Below are positions 23,826 to 33,334 of a stretch of 46,552 nucleotides of DNA, one piece after another. The stretch lies in the NCBI GenBank assembly GCA_902800065.1, contig CADCDE010000016.1:1-46552 (forward strand). The letters run 5' to 3'. Position numbers and translations under genes: made by a program. Under the pieces are notes generated by a model that was not told the origin of the DNA, ran no database searches, and worked only from the letters and a program-made list of their open reading frames with translations. The first letter of the stretch is position 1, and every line of letters begins with the position of its first letter. The DNA comes from an uncultured Ruminococcus sp. Lineage in GTDB: Bacteria; Bacillota; Clostridia; Oscillospirales; Acutalibacteraceae.

Positions 23826-23869
23826 AAATATCCGCAAAGTATCACAAAAACACTTTGCGGATATTTCTT
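23826..23869 (+). terminator. Terminator after sleC
   Basis: AAATATCCGCAAAGT pairs with ACTTTGCGGATATTTC around an 11-nt loop. T residues are few on the plus side; the A-rich left flank means it could also act for transcripts coming from the right. Confidence 0.75.
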
Positions 23870-23882
23870 GTTCATTTTCTTC

Positions 23883-23982
23883 TATAGTAAACGACAAAAT
23901 AAATTGCTCTATGTCATTCCGAGCAAAGCGAGGAATCTTTGAAAGATTCTTCGTCACTTCGTTCCTCAGAATGACAAAAGGG
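23883..23982. mobile_element. MITE-like palindromic element, right end missing
   Basis: One hundred bases match the first 100 bases of the 123-bp element at 11811-11933 with only three differences, starting at the same TATAGTAA terminus. The right 23 bp, including the right inverted repeat, are absent. The break falls inside the last codons of the DUF4340 gene, and the element supplies its final four codons and TGA. Confidence 0.75.
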
Positions 23983-25372
23983 CATATGCTTCATCGACAT
24001 AGCTTTCGATATTGCCGTCTGTTACAGCTATTATTTTATTATCCTTATCCTGATACAATACAAGCTCATAATTTATCCCTTCATCAAAAACGGAATTTAT
24101 ACTGAATATTTCCCTGCATCCGTCAATGCTTTCGGGAATATTATCCTGACGGTATATATTTGAAATATTGAAAATAAAATCGGACAGATTCATGTAATTT
24201 ATCTTTTGTCCCTGATAGTAAACTGTTGTTTCATAAGTATATTCATGCAGTTCATTTATTGATTCCACCTTGTCGAATGTATATTCATATGTATTTTCGT
24301 TATATGATATCTGTACAGAATCAATATTGGACATATTCGGCTTATACACAGAGCTGTCAAGAAAATATCGACGGTCTGTATCATAGAATTTGAATTCATC
24401 GTCATCGGCTGAATATATTATAGTACCGCCCGACTTCATGATATAATATTTTCCGTCACTGTCCTTTTCAGACACAAGTATATTTGCTGTTCTGTCCCCA
24501 TCAGTTTTGACTTTTATATTCATATAAGGCTCTTTCAGACCATATGCTTCAAGCTCCTTTTGACCTGCACCTGCCGCTGCAACTTGCGACATTTTAACTC
24601 CAAAAAATGACGTTGCAAAGTCTGTTACCGTACTCGTATCACACGCCGCATCATACGGAGATGTCATTGTATATACCAATGAATCAATAACAGCACTTTT
24701 CTCTCTGCTTATATATATATCCTTATCAAATGCTGTCCCCGATATATTCACCTCTGTTATCTTTTCATTTTCCTCAAGCTCACTTGTGAGCTGTTTTTCA
24801 AACATCTGCAGCTTATCAGTGAAAAACATATCTATCGAACCTGAATTCACAAGATAGACATTTTTATCACCGTCTATACGGCAGTATGTACCGCTTTTGT
24901 CGGGGGCTTCGTTTCCGAAAAACATATCCTTTTCGGTCTGGTCACTGTATACAGCTCTTACCTCAGCCTTCGGCTTGTCAAGACCGTACTCCTTGTATTT
25001 CTTACCTGACTTGTCAACTATCCTTGTAGCAGCAACACTCCTGCATTCCGATATAAGCTCATCCGTCATCAGCTTAGACAGCATTGAATTTTCATATCCC
25101 TGCATGGTATAAATAACGGGAATATCCTCATCCGTATCACTTGCACTCTTTGAATAGTCATATCCCAGAAGCTGATATTCTCCGCTCTGATTCTTTATCG
25201 TAACATCATCTACACCGAATGCCGACTTGTCAAAGAGAATAATATCCTTATTGTCCGTATCGTCACTGAGATTTTCTGACGGAAGATTCAGTACAACTGC
25301 AAGTGCAATACCGAGAACAGCCACTGCAGAAGCTGCACCAATAATGATTTTTTTATTCTTTGTCATTTTCAT
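23966..25372 (-). CDS. DUF4340 domain membrane-anchored protein (ABC exporter partner)
   Basis: A 468-aa protein with one N-terminal membrane anchor (IIIGAASAVAVLGIALAVVL) and a large outside part of DUF4340 type: repeated blocks such as YKEYGLDKPKAEVRAVY and ELEAYGLKEPYMNIKV, with the nearby GSIDMFF. DUF4340 proteins are commonly encoded beside GldG-like ABC components and their function is unknown. The ATG at 25372 lies close to an AGGTGAG site; an ATG two codons later has better spacing. The last codons (LLSF and stop) come from an inserted repeat, so the native C-terminus may have been changed. It is the last gene of a four-gene operon. Confidence 0.82.
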   Translation of the reverse strand: MKMTKNKKIIIGAASAVAVLGIALAVVLNLPSENLSDDTDNKDIILFDKSAFGVDDVTIKNQSGEYQLLGYDYSKSASDTDEDIPVIYTMQGYENSMLSKLMTDELISECRSVAATRIVDKSGKKYKEYGLDKPKAEVRAVYSDQTEKDMFFGNEAPDKSGTYCRIDGDKNVYLVNSGSIDMFFTDKLQMFEKQLTSELEENEKITEVNISGTAFDKDIYISREKSAVIDSLVYTMTSPYDAACDTSTVTDFATSFFGVKMSQVAAAGAGQKELEAYGLKEPYMNIKVKTDGDRTANILVSEKDSDGKYYIMKSGGTIIYSADDDEFKFYDTDRRYFLDSSVYKPNMSNIDSVQISYNENTYEYTFDKVESINELHEYTYETTVYYQGQKINYMNLSDFIFNISNIYRQDNIPESIDGCREIFSINSVFDEGINYELVLYQDKDNKIIAVTDGNIESYVDEAYALLSF

Positions 25373-25382
25373 ATCTCACCTG

Positions 25383-26834
25383 TCACATATTGCGTCTTAC
25401 AAGATACACCGTCAGACCGCCTCCGAGTATTATCAGAGGTATCACCGCATACATCATGAAGCCTATCCAGAATCTTGTATGTGCATCCGTATTTATATCA
25501 AAATTCGTTATCGTCTTGTCGGGAAGGCTTATTATCTTTGTACTGCGGTCATTCAGTTCATTGAGCATTGTCAGGATATAATACTGATTTCCGAGACCGT
25601 TTATAAAATACTTCTGCGATATCATTTCTCCCGAACCTATCACAACAAGAGTTGATATATTATCCCCCTCACCGACACTTGACTGTGCCATGACACATAT
25701 ATTTCCTGTCACTGCATCCTCCATTGACCAACTGTCATCTGCCGTATACGGAAGAATACCGGATTTTTCCGACAAGACCAAAAGGGGTTCAACATGGTCG
25801 TTCCTTATTGCTATCGGTCTTGAGATACCTGTCATAACAGGCATTTCCTTATCCTTGGAAAGATTTTCCCTGTAAAGATTCGATGCGAAGTCACAGAATA
25901 TATATTCATAATAGTCGCTTGAATAATAACGTGCCGATTCATCGTATTCAAATGCAATACCGCTTGATATTCCCATACCGAACATATTTATGAACTTGTC
26001 CAGGTTCGGATGCTCAGCACCACTGACATCGGGGATATACAAAAGATTTTTTCCGTATTGTTCTCCGTTGGACATAAAATCCTCCAGTTTCAGAAGGTCA
26101 TCTGATGAAAAATCAGTCTCAGGCTGATATATCACGACCATCTGGATATCATCAGGCAATTCATCCTTTTCAAGCGATATCTCCGATACAGCATAATTAT
26201 TTGCTTCAAGAACTCTTACAAAATAACTGTAATCCTCCGAATCATTTTCAGATACAACTGCTACCTTTGTTTCAACATCACTTGTAACAGTTACTATTGC
26301 ATTGTCTATGACCTGTTCCGACTGTGATGATGCTATGTATTGATATTCTTCAGAATACATCTCAAATGTAAACAGGTCACTTACTTTAAGCAGTCTCCTT
26401 TTATCACCGCATGAAACCGCTACATCATTTGCTGTAAGATTATCCTCTTCTGTATAGCTGTTTGCAAGTGTCGGATTTTTTACGACATCTATATATTCAA
26501 CACTTATATTTCCGTTAGATATCCTTGCAAGCTCATTCGCTATAACAGAGGTCTGCTTGCAGTACGGATCCCTGTTTTCATAATCTCTCTTTTCGGAATG
26601 GAATGTTATCTTTACTTTTTTATCAAGATTTTGTGCGATATTTTTCGACTGTTCAGTAAGCTCAAAAGACTTGAGCGATGTTATATCAGATGTAAATGCA
26701 CTGTATTTCTGTGTAAGCACAACTGATATCCAGTTCACAAGTATAATTGCCACTGTCACTAATACCGTTATTACGGCTGACATCAAAGCCTTTTTTGATT
26801 TTCTGCTCAAAGGCTTTCTCGGAGCTTTTGCCAT
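25383..26834 (-). CDS. GldG-like ABC transporter auxiliary protein
   Basis: A 483-aa protein with a membrane helix near each end (ALMSAVITVLVTVAIILV; MYAVIPLIILGGGLTVYLV) and a large outside domain between them. The early stretch SLKSFELTEQSKNIAQNLDKKVKITFHS and the later VVIYQPETDFSSDDLLKLEDF are typical of the GldG/ABC_transp_aux family (PF09822). In Bacteroidetes, GldG works with GldF and GldA in gliding. Firmicute versions occur in non-gliding gut bacteria and have no proven substrate. It lies 14 bp after the permease gene and 10 bp before the DUF4340 gene. Confidence 0.85.
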   Translation of the reverse strand: MAKAPRKPLSRKSKKALMSAVITVLVTVAIILVNWISVVLTQKYSAFTSDITSLKSFELTEQSKNIAQNLDKKVKITFHSEKRDYENRDPYCKQTSVIANELARISNGNISVEYIDVVKNPTLANSYTEEDNLTANDVAVSCGDKRRLLKVSDLFTFEMYSEEYQYIASSQSEQVIDNAIVTVTSDVETKVAVVSENDSEDYSYFVRVLEANNYAVSEISLEKDELPDDIQMVVIYQPETDFSSDDLLKLEDFMSNGEQYGKNLLYIPDVSGAEHPNLDKFINMFGMGISSGIAFEYDESARYYSSDYYEYIFCDFASNLYRENLSKDKEMPVMTGISRPIAIRNDHVEPLLVLSEKSGILPYTADDSWSMEDAVTGNICVMAQSSVGEGDNISTLVVIGSGEMISQKYFINGLGNQYYILTMLNELNDRSTKIISLPDKTITNFDINTDAHTRFWIGFMMYAVIPLIILGGGLTVYLVRRNM

Positions 26835-26848
26835 TTATATCCTCCCTT

Positions 26849-27553
26849 TCAATCCCATCTTCTTTTTTCGATCACCCTGTCGGTAAAGAACAGGAACAGT
26901 AATGTAATGCTTATAAAAAACAAAACATCTGAAAATGATACAATGCCTATTGCAAAATTACTGTATTTCGACTGAAACGAGAGTGATTCCAGCATACTCT
27001 TGACAAACGGCACTGTAACTGTAGATGAGATAGAATCTATAAGACTTATTATAACATTTACGGCAAACGAACTTATTGCAGCAATTATTATATTTTCTGT
27101 CATAGATGATATGAACAGTCCTATTGAAATAAATGCCGAACCCATCAGTATCATTGAAAGAACATTTCCGAATATGACGCTCCAGTCAGGTGAAGCTATG
27201 AATGAAAGTGTTATTCCTTCGATGATATATGAAGACAGGCATATCAAAAGCATTGCAAGAGCTGCAAGAAATTTTGCTGTTACTATTGCAGGGATACTTA
27301 CGGGAGATGTAAGCAATGCCTGATCGGTCTTATATTTTCTGTCCTCCGAAAACAGCTTCATTGTAATGAGCGGTATCACGAACAGGACTATAAAAAACAT
27401 ACTCTGAAAGACAGAATACATATTTGAAGTACCTGCAGTCAGACACTGCACATAAAAGAAAAATCCGCTGAAGCACATGAATGCCGCTGTTACGACATAT
27501 CCGACAGGTGAGCCGAAATATGCCGAAAGCTCTCTTTTTAATATAGCAAACAA
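26849..27553 (-). CDS. ABC-2 type permease (GldF-like)
   Basis: A 234-aa integral membrane protein with six predicted helices. The start FAILKRELSAYFGSPVGYV, the word MKLFSEDRKYKTDQALLTSPVS and the order of helices are those of GldF/ABC2 permeases. It would form the channel with the ATPase encoded 15 bp upstream. The substrate is unknown. Confidence 0.88.
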   Translation of the reverse strand: MFAILKRELSAYFGSPVGYVVTAAFMCFSGFFFYVQCLTAGTSNMYSVFQSMFFIVLFVIPLITMKLFSEDRKYKTDQALLTSPVSIPAIVTAKFLAALAMLLICLSSYIIEGITLSFIASPDWSVIFGNVLSMILMGSAFISIGLFISSMTENIIIAAISSFAVNVIISLIDSISSTVTVPFVKSMLESLSFQSKYSNFAIGIVSFSDVLFFISITLLFLFFTDRVIEKRRWD

Positions 27554-27568
27554 TTTTTCCGTCTCCTT

Positions 27569-28501
27569 TCATTCATCTTTTCCCGAAATGATATTCAGGA
27601 AGGTCTCCTCAAGTGAACGTCCTTCGGGCTGCATCAGAATTATTATACCGTCAGCACGGGAAACAGCCTTTGAAACTGCTCTCCTGACATCTGCCGTACT
27701 CTCAACGGAAAATTCATAACAGCCCTTTTCGGATTCCCCTAATTTTATTACATCAGTCACACGGTCAACACTTTTGAGAATTGAATAAATATTCTGTTCC
27801 CTGCCCTCAGCAACAAGCCTTATTTTTCGAGTTTCGCTTCCTGAAAGGGTAAGACTGTCGGTCTTGCCGTCAGCGACTATTTTGCCGGCATTGATAACGA
27901 CTATCCTGTCACATACCGCCTGCACCTCAGAAAGCACATGGGATGAAAGTATCACGGAATGCTTTTTGCCAAGCTCTCTTATCAGCCTTCTTATTTCGAT
28001 TATCTGTGACGGATCAAGTCCGACTGTAGGTTCATCAAGTATAAGTACAGGAGGATATCCAAGAAGTGCCTGTGCAATGCCGACTCTCTGACGGTAGCCC
28101 TTTGAAAGATGCTTTATTATCCTCTGGAAAACATCATCTATCTTCACCATTTCGCATATCTCTCTGATATGCTCCTTCATGGGCTTTTTGACCTTCTTTA
28201 GTTTAAACATGAATTCAAGATATTTTTCAACCGTCATGTCGTTATAAAGCGGAGGTATTTCAGGCAGATATCCTATATTTTTTTTAGCCTCAGACGGTTC
28301 TTCGAGTATGTCATGTCCGTTTATCCTGACCGTTCCCGAATCGCTTGATATATAGCCCGTTATTATATTCATAGTTGTGGATTTGCCTGCACCGTTTGGT
28401 CCGAGGAATCCAAGAATATCTCCCTCATTAAGCCTGAAGCTGATATTTTCAAGTGCGGGATGCTTTCCGTAATGCTTTGTAATATTCTCTACTTCTATCA
28501 T
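27569..28501 (-). CDS. ABC transporter ATP-binding protein (GldA-like)
   Basis: A 310-aa ATPase. Walker A is GPNGAGKST, the signature is HLSKGYRQRVGIAQAL, Walker B is PVLILDEPTVGLDP, and the switch His is in SSHVLSE. The C-terminal 85 or so residues form the extra domain found in ABC-2 exporter ATPases. It is the first gene of the ATPase > permease > GldG-like > DUF4340 set, with small gaps. The xthA gene lies only 13 bp upstream on the same strand, so the operon may start at the xthA promoter. Confidence 0.93.
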   Translation of the reverse strand: MIEVENITKHYGKHPALENISFRLNEGDILGFLGPNGAGKSTTMNIITGYISSDSGTVRINGHDILEEPSEAKKNIGYLPEIPPLYNDMTVEKYLEFMFKLKKVKKPMKEHIREICEMVKIDDVFQRIIKHLSKGYRQRVGIAQALLGYPPVLILDEPTVGLDPSQIIEIRRLIRELGKKHSVILSSHVLSEVQAVCDRIVVINAGKIVADGKTDSLTLSGSETRKIRLVAEGREQNIYSILKSVDRVTDVIKLGESEKGCYEFSVESTADVRRAVSKAVSRADGIIILMQPEGRSLEETFLNIISGKDE

Positions 28502-28514
28502 AAAAAATCACCTC

Positions 28515-29282
28515 TCAAATATCTATTTCCAATACAACAGGGCAATGGTCACTGCCGTAAACATCTGTAAGTATATCAGCTTCTTTTATCTTATCCTTTA
28601 TCCTGTCGGATACAATGAAATAATCTATACGCCAGCCTGCATTATTTTTCCTTGCATTGAACCTGTATGACCACCAGCTGTATTTTTCTTTGACATTCGG
28701 ATAAAGATATCTGAATGTATCGACAAAACCCGAATTCAGCAAAGTACTGATTTTTTCCCTCTCGCTGTCGGAAAATCCCGGATTATTCCTGTTTGCCTTT
28801 GGGTTTTTCAAATCAATTTCATTGTGTGCAACGTTCAGGTCACCGCAGTATATAACAGGCTTTTCACTGTCGAGCTTCATAAGATATCCCCTCAGATCAT
28901 CTTCCCACTGCATACGGTAATCTATCCTCAAAAGACCGTCCTTTGAATTCGGAGTATATACATTCACAAGATAAAAATTTCCCATATCAACAGTTATCAT
29001 TCTTCCCTCATGGGAATGTTCTTCCATTTCCATACCGTTATTCACAACGGATAACGGCTCAAGCTTCGTAAATACTGCCGTTCCCGAATAACCTTTTTTC
29101 TCGGCACTGTTGAAAAATTTTTTATATCCGTCAAGCGGTATCTCTGCTTGTCCCTCCTGCATTTTTGTTTCCTGAAGGCATATAAAATCCGCCTTCTGCT
29201 GTTGTGCAAATTCAATAAAGCCCTTCTGCATACAGGCACGCAGTCCGTTGACATTCCATGAAATAAACCTCGTTTTTATCAT
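28515..29282 (-). CDS. xthA: Exodeoxyribonuclease III
   Basis: A 255-aa AP endonuclease/3'-5' exonuclease of base-excision repair. The words SWNVNGLRA, CLQETK, YTPNS, CGDLNVAHNEID and GSDHCPV carry the metal and catalytic residues; the active-site His is in the last. I start at the ATG at 29280-29282 (MIKTRFISWN). A TTG 9 bp earlier would add three residues, and neither has an ideally spaced ribosome site. A promoter lies at 29306-29335. Confidence 0.95.
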   Translation of the reverse strand: MIKTRFISWNVNGLRACMQKGFIEFAQQQKADFICLQETKMQEGQAEIPLDGYKKFFNSAEKKGYSGTAVFTKLEPLSVVNNGMEMEEHSHEGRMITVDMGNFYLVNVYTPNSKDGLLRIDYRMQWEDDLRGYLMKLDSEKPVIYCGDLNVAHNEIDLKNPKANRNNPGFSDSEREKISTLLNSGFVDTFRYLYPNVKEKYSWWSYRFNARKNNAGWRIDYFIVSDRIKDKIKEADILTDVYGSDHCPVVLEIDI

Positions 29283-29305
29283 TCCCTTCAAAAATTTCGT
29301 TTATT

Positions 29306-29335
29306 ATTATAACATATATCCCTCAGCATACGCAA
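29306..29335 (-). promoter_or_regulatory. Promoter of xthA and perhaps the ABC operon
   Basis: TTGCGT (29330-29335), an 18-bp spacer and TATAAT (29306-29311) lie on the minus strand 24 bp before the xthA ATG. Confidence 0.6.
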
Positions 29336-29367
29336 TATTATAAAAAAAAATATCATTTCAACAGCAC

Positions 29368-29400
29368 ACAAAAAATCGGACAGCTTTCACTGTCCGAAAA
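29368..29400 (-). terminator. Terminator after the small membrane protein gene
   Basis: TCGGACAG and CTGTCCGA form a perfect 8-bp stem with a 6-nt loop and are followed by TTTTTT on the minus strand. Confidence 0.9.
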
Positions 29401-29403
29401 TAT

Positions 29404-29793
29404 TCAATCGCCCAAGCCTATTCTGTTATACTGTCTCATTATCATTTCAAACAATGATCCGAGCATTGTTCCGCATAACACATACACCAGAACCATATAC
29501 TGAAATGGTCCTCCCAATATTATCTCACCCATCTGACTGTCATATAATATATTATACCAAGGTATATTCGTCAGTCTTAAAAGATGAAGTCCTCCACATA
29601 CAACAATGTCTGTCAATATGAGCCACCCTGCATTAGCTTTTTTAAATAAAATAGCAAATATAAAAAACAGTCCCATTGTTATCAGTATCGTACTGCTTCG
29701 GTAATAATTTTCAACCTGCATCACTCGTGTCACATACCCGAACGCAGTAAGTGCCACACCCACTATGAAATAAAGCAATTTATTCCTGTCCAT
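29404..29793 (-). CDS. Small four-helix membrane protein of unknown function
   Basis: A 129-aa protein with four clear hydrophobic segments, near residues 6-24, 34-52, 57-74 and 98-117, and a short polar loop (NIPWYNILYDSQMGEI) between the third and fourth. I do not recognise the family. Its start overlaps the HAD gene stop by 14 bp, so the two are translated together. A terminator follows. Confidence 0.75.
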   Translation of the reverse strand: MDRNKLLYFIVGVALTAFGYVTRVMQVENYYRSSTILITMGLFFIFAILFKKANAGWLILTDIVVCGGLHLLRLTNIPWYNILYDSQMGEIILGGPFQYMVLVYVLCGTMLGSLFEMIMRQYNRIGLGD

Positions 29794-30445
29794 TAAAATC
29801 TTCCCCCAACATCTCCGAAAAATCGAAAATATATTTCTTAGCTTTCCTTTTCAGATGATCAATATACTTTTCAGATGCCCTGTCATAGACCGCTATCGTA
29901 TACATACCTGCCTTGTCCGCACCCTCTATACCTTCAGGGATATCCTCGAATACGATACACGATTCAGGAGCAACTCCCAGTTTCTCTGCCGTCATTATAT
30001 AGACATCAGGAAATCTTTTATTCCTTCCGACCTCACTGGTATAGCATACGGCATCAAAATATTCCTGAAGTCTGTTATGCTTCAGCACAGGCTCAAGAAG
30101 ATACGGATCTGACGATGTTGCAAGACCTATCCTTATATTTTTTTGTCTGAGATATTCAAGATATTCTCTGACAAATGGCTTTGATCTTACATTGGATTCA
30201 TATTCGTGTCTTGCCATATCGAGCCATATCTGCATGATATCTTCGATACTTTCATCAAAACCATATTTATTTTTTGTATACTCTGCCGCCGTTTTAAAGA
30301 ACATTCCCCGAACAGCATCACTGTATTCCTGAGTGATGGCTATGCCACGTTCTGTCAGGAAATCCCTATCGACCTTTTCCCACACATACATTGAATCTAT
30401 GATAGTCCCATCAGCATCAAAAATAGCTGCCTTGAATCCTTCCAT
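29780..30445 (-). CDS. HAD-superfamily phosphatase (beta-phosphoglucomutase-like)
   Basis: A 221-aa haloacid-dehalogenase hydrolase with a helical cap. The nucleophile motif is FDADGTIIDSM, motif II lies in LATSSDP, motif III has the Lys of RNKRFPDVY, and motif IV is FEDIPEGIEGA. Members of this subgroup remove phosphate from small metabolites or isomerise sugar phosphates; the substrate cannot be told from sequence. The ATG at 30443-30445 has GGAGG 7 bp upstream; a longer frame to 30466 is unlikely. A TATAAT at 30478-30483 is a probable -10. Confidence 0.88.
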   Translation of the reverse strand: MEGFKAAIFDADGTIIDSMYVWEKVDRDFLTERGIAITQEYSDAVRGMFFKTAAEYTKNKYGFDESIEDIMQIWLDMARHEYESNVRSKPFVREYLEYLRQKNIRIGLATSSDPYLLEPVLKHNRLQEYFDAVCYTSEVGRNKRFPDVYIMTAEKLGVAPESCIVFEDIPEGIEGADKAGMYTIAVYDRASEKYIDHLKRKAKKYIFDFSEMLGEDFNGQE

Positions 30446-30564
30446 GCAAATCCTCCGAAAAGTCAATTGTATACTTCATTATATCACACTTGATTTTAAT
30501 ATTAAAGCTACATATAACCACAAATTTTTATATCTTTTTTGTGTATTTTCTATAAATTCCAATA

Positions 30565-30600
30565 TAAAAACAGGACAGAATAAGAATTCTGTCCTGTAAA
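30565..30600 (-). terminator. Terminator after the PHP phosphatase gene
   Basis: ACAGGACAGAAT and ATTCTGTCCTGT form a perfect 12-bp stem with a 4-nt loop, followed by TTTTTATA on the minus strand. Confidence 0.9.
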
Positions 30601-30606
30601 ATAATT

Positions 30607-31431
30607 TCAAAGTATCGGGAGGAGCTTCGGACAACGCTTTTCATAGACTGTAAAATGCGTGAATCCGCACTTGAGCAAAAGCTGTAAGCCTTCTTCTATG
30701 CCTGAGCCTACATCTCCCCAGCGATGTGCATCTGAACCTATCGTAACATATTTTCCACCAAGCTCCCTGAAGCGTTTTATAACATCCTCATCGGGCAATG
30801 TCTTTCCTATCTTCTGACGGAGACCTGATGTATTGACCTCAAGTGCCTTATCATTTTTTGCAAGAGTAGAAAGAACCTTGTCCAATTCATTTTTGAAATA
30901 ATTTATGTTTGCAGTTATATCAGGATAAGCTGAGATATACCTCATCGGATATGTCAGATGTGCAAGCGAATCAAAGCAGTTAAGTTCGGCAAGCTCTGTA
31001 AGCTCCGCAAAATATCTGTCAAGGAGTATCGGGGCATTCTGAGGTGTATATTCAAGAAAATAGAAATCCCTTTCATCCCTAAGATTATGCAGTGAGCCTA
31101 TCACAAAATCATAATCTGCAAGTGACAGAACCTCCTCAGCCGCTCTCATATTCTGATACGGCTGTCCCAGTTCTATACCCGTATATACATTAACTCTGTC
31201 CATATACATTGCTCTTGCCTTTGATGTATCTTTGATTGAATTTTCTATTGCTTTCCTGTAATCTATATTTTCATCATTGCCGTAATATTCATTACATTCG
31301 CAATGGTCTGTTATCGTAACGGAATACAATCCTAAATTTGCTGCTCTTTCACACATCATTATTGCACTGTCGTGTCCGTCAAATGAATTTTTGCTGTGAA
31401 TATGGCTATCCGATATAAATTTATATTTCAT
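30607..31431 (-). CDS. PHP-domain phosphatase, histidinol-phosphatase (HisJ) family
   Basis: A 274-aa metal-dependent phosphoesterase. The PHP metal-binding words are DSHIHSKNSFDGHD, TDHCE, YTGIELGQ, GSLHN, LAHLTYP and GSDAHRWGDVG. HisJ-type enzymes make histidinol from histidinol phosphate, but no his gene is nearby, so another phosphate ester is possible. The ATG at 31429-31431 has AAAGGAAG 7 bp upstream and starts the domain properly; a frame extending to 31506 is less likely. A TATAAT lies at 31472-31477. Confidence 0.88.
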   Translation of the reverse strand: MKYKFISDSHIHSKNSFDGHDSAIMMCERAANLGLYSVTITDHCECNEYYGNDENIDYRKAIENSIKDTSKARAMYMDRVNVYTGIELGQPYQNMRAAEEVLSLADYDFVIGSLHNLRDERDFYFLEYTPQNAPILLDRYFAELTELAELNCFDSLAHLTYPMRYISAYPDITANINYFKNELDKVLSTLAKNDKALEVNTSGLRQKIGKTLPDEDVIKRFRELGGKYVTIGSDAHRWGDVGSGIEEGLQLLLKCGFTHFTVYEKRCPKLLPIL

Positions 31432-31634
31432 AAGCACACTTCCTTTATAATTATTCCTTTTCCACGAAAGAATTATAACATATAGATATTTATTTTTAAA
31501 CATCAATTCTGACAGAATTTTTCTTCTTTTTTATCGAATAAATTATCATAAATGAAAAATTCTCTTGCTAAAATTGGAAATATAGTATAAAATATTCCTT
31601 GTAAATATTATTTTCTGAAAGGAATGTTTTATAT

Positions 31635-31904
31635 ATGAACGCTGTTATAACCGTTCTCGGAAAAGACAATGTAGGTATCCTTGCAAAAGTATCGAATGAA
31701 TGTGCCAATGTAGGTGTAAATATCCTTGAAGTAACTCAGTCGGTTTTACAGGGAATGTTTGCAATGATAATGTTCGTTGACATCACAGGCTGTACTGTTC
31801 CCTTTGCTCATCTCGTTGATACTCTCACTGAAAAAGGTGAACAAATGGGTGTCAAAGTCCATGTCATGCACGAAGACATCTTCAACGCAATGCACAAAAT
31901 TTAA
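31635..31904 (+). CDS. ACT domain protein (UPF0237)
   Basis: An 89-aa protein made of a single ACT domain, VITVLGKDNVGILAKVSNEC followed by NILEVTQSVLQG. It is probably a ligand-binding regulator, perhaps for an amino acid. A GAAAGGAATG site precedes the ATG at 31635. It lies 57 bp before the UPF0210 gene, and this pair is widely kept together in Firmicutes and Archaea, suggesting a joint but unknown role. Confidence 0.93.
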   Translation: MNAVITVLGKDNVGILAKVSNECANVGVNILEVTQSVLQGMFAMIMFVDITGCTVPFAHLVDTLTEKGEQMGVKVHVMHEDIFNAMHKI

Positions 31905-31934
31905 TTAGCAATTAGCAATGTGCAATTAGCAATG
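31903..31934. repeat. Short dispersed repeat (AATTAGCAATTAGCAATG type)
   Basis: It begins in the stop codon of the ACT gene and reads aattagcaattagcaatgtg and then caattagcaatg. It is the reverse complement match of the tract at 6704-6735. Confidence 0.6.
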
Positions 31935-31961
31935 AATGTATAATGAAAGGATTTTTTTCTG

Positions 31962-33320
31962 ATGATAAATTCACATGATATACTTGAAACTATCAACATG
32001 ATAGACAATGAAAATCTCGATGTCAGGACTATTACAATGGGTATCTCCCTGCTTGACTGCATTGATGATAATATCGACATTGCCTGCAAAAAAGTTTATG
32101 ACAAGATATGCCGCTATGCCGAAAATCTTGTAAAAACAGGCGAGGACATCAGCAAGGAATACGGTATTCCGATAATTCACAAAAGAATTGCCGTAACTCC
32201 CGTTGCTATGCTTGCGGCAGCTTGTCCTTCAATGAGTCCTGTTAAATTCGCCAAGGCTCTCGACAAAGCTGCTGATACGATAGGCGTAAACTTTGTCGGT
32301 GGATATTCCGCACTTGTTCACAAGGGATTCGCTCAGGGTGACTATGCACTTATCGAAAGTATCCCCGAAGCCCTCTCAGTTACCGAAAAGGTCTGCTCAT
32401 CAGTAAATATAGGCAGTACCAAAGCAGGTATAAATATGGATGCCGTTGCAAAAATGGGAAAAGTTATCCGTCAGACAGCCGAACTCACTGCCGACAGGGA
32501 CTGTATCGGTGCAGCTAAACTCGTTGTATTCTGTAATGCCCCCGAGGATAACCCCTTTATGGCAGGTGCTTTTCACGGTGCAGGTGAACCTGACTGTGTT
32601 ATCAATGTCGGTGTATCAGGTCCCGGTGTCGTAAGAGCTGCTCTTGCAAAAGCAGGTGACTGCAATATAACAGAAGTTGCAGATATAGTAAAAAAGACCG
32701 CTTTCAAAATAACCCGCATGGGACAGCTTGTTGCAAAGGAAGCCTCAAAAAGATTGAGCGTACCTTTTGGAATAGTTGATTTATCCCTTGCCCCGACTCC
32801 CGCAATTGGCGATTCAGTCGCATACATACTTGAGGAAATGGGACTTGAACAATGCGGTGCTCACGGTACAACAGCCTGCCTTGCACTCCTCAATGATGCC
32901 GTCAAAAAAGGCGGTGTAATGGCATCATCTCATGTAGGCGGTCTTTCGGGTGCATTCATACCTGTCACTGAAGATGCAGGAATGATAGAAGCTGCACGTT
33001 CAAAAGCCCTCTCATTAACAAAACTCGAAGCCATGACCGCTGTATGCTCAGTCGGTCTTGATATGATAGCTATTCCCGGTGATACAAGTGCAGAGATAAT
33101 CTCTGGTATCATTGCCGATGAAGCAGCTATCGGTATGGTAAATTCAAAGACTACCGCTGTACGTCTTATTCCTGCCATTGGTAAGAGTGCCGGTGAAGAA
33201 CTGAATTTCGGCGGACTTCTTGGAAACGGTCCTATCATGGACATAAATCCGAAATCTCCTGCAAAATTCATTTCACGTGGAGGAAGAATTCCTGCTCCAA
33301 TGCAGAGCCTTAAAAATTAA
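31962..33320 (+). CDS. PFL family protein (UPF0210/DUF711)
   Basis: A 452-aa protein of the DUF711/UPF0210 family, with a fold related to pyruvate formate-lyase-like barrels but no known enzyme activity. Family words are [49 protein letters not shown] and [20 protein letters not shown]. The AUG at 31962 has GAAAGG upstream. A terminator hairpin at 33430-33467 follows after a repeat remnant. Confidence 0.93.
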   Translation: MINSHDILETINMIDNENLDVRTITMGISLLDCIDDNIDIACKKVYDKICRYAENLVKTGEDISKEYGIPIIHKRIAVTPVAMLAAACPSMSPVKFAKALDKAADTIGVNFVGGYSALVHKGFAQGDYALIESIPEALSVTEKVCSSVNIGSTKAGINMDAVAKMGKVIRQTAELTADRDCIGAAKLVVFCNAPEDNPFMAGAFHGAGEPDCVINVGVSGPGVVRAALAKAGDCNITEVADIVKKTAFKITRMGQLVAKEASKRLSVPFGIVDLSLAPTPAIGDSVAYILEEMGLEQCGAHGTTACLALLNDAVKKGGVMASSHVGGLSGAFIPVTEDAGMIEAARSKALSLTKLEAMTAVCSVGLDMIAIPGDTSAEIISGIIADEAAIGMVNSKTTAVRLIPAIGKSAGEELNFGGLLGNGPIMDINPKSPAKFISRGGRIPAPMQSLKN

Positions 33321-33334
33321 GTGAATGGTTTTTA

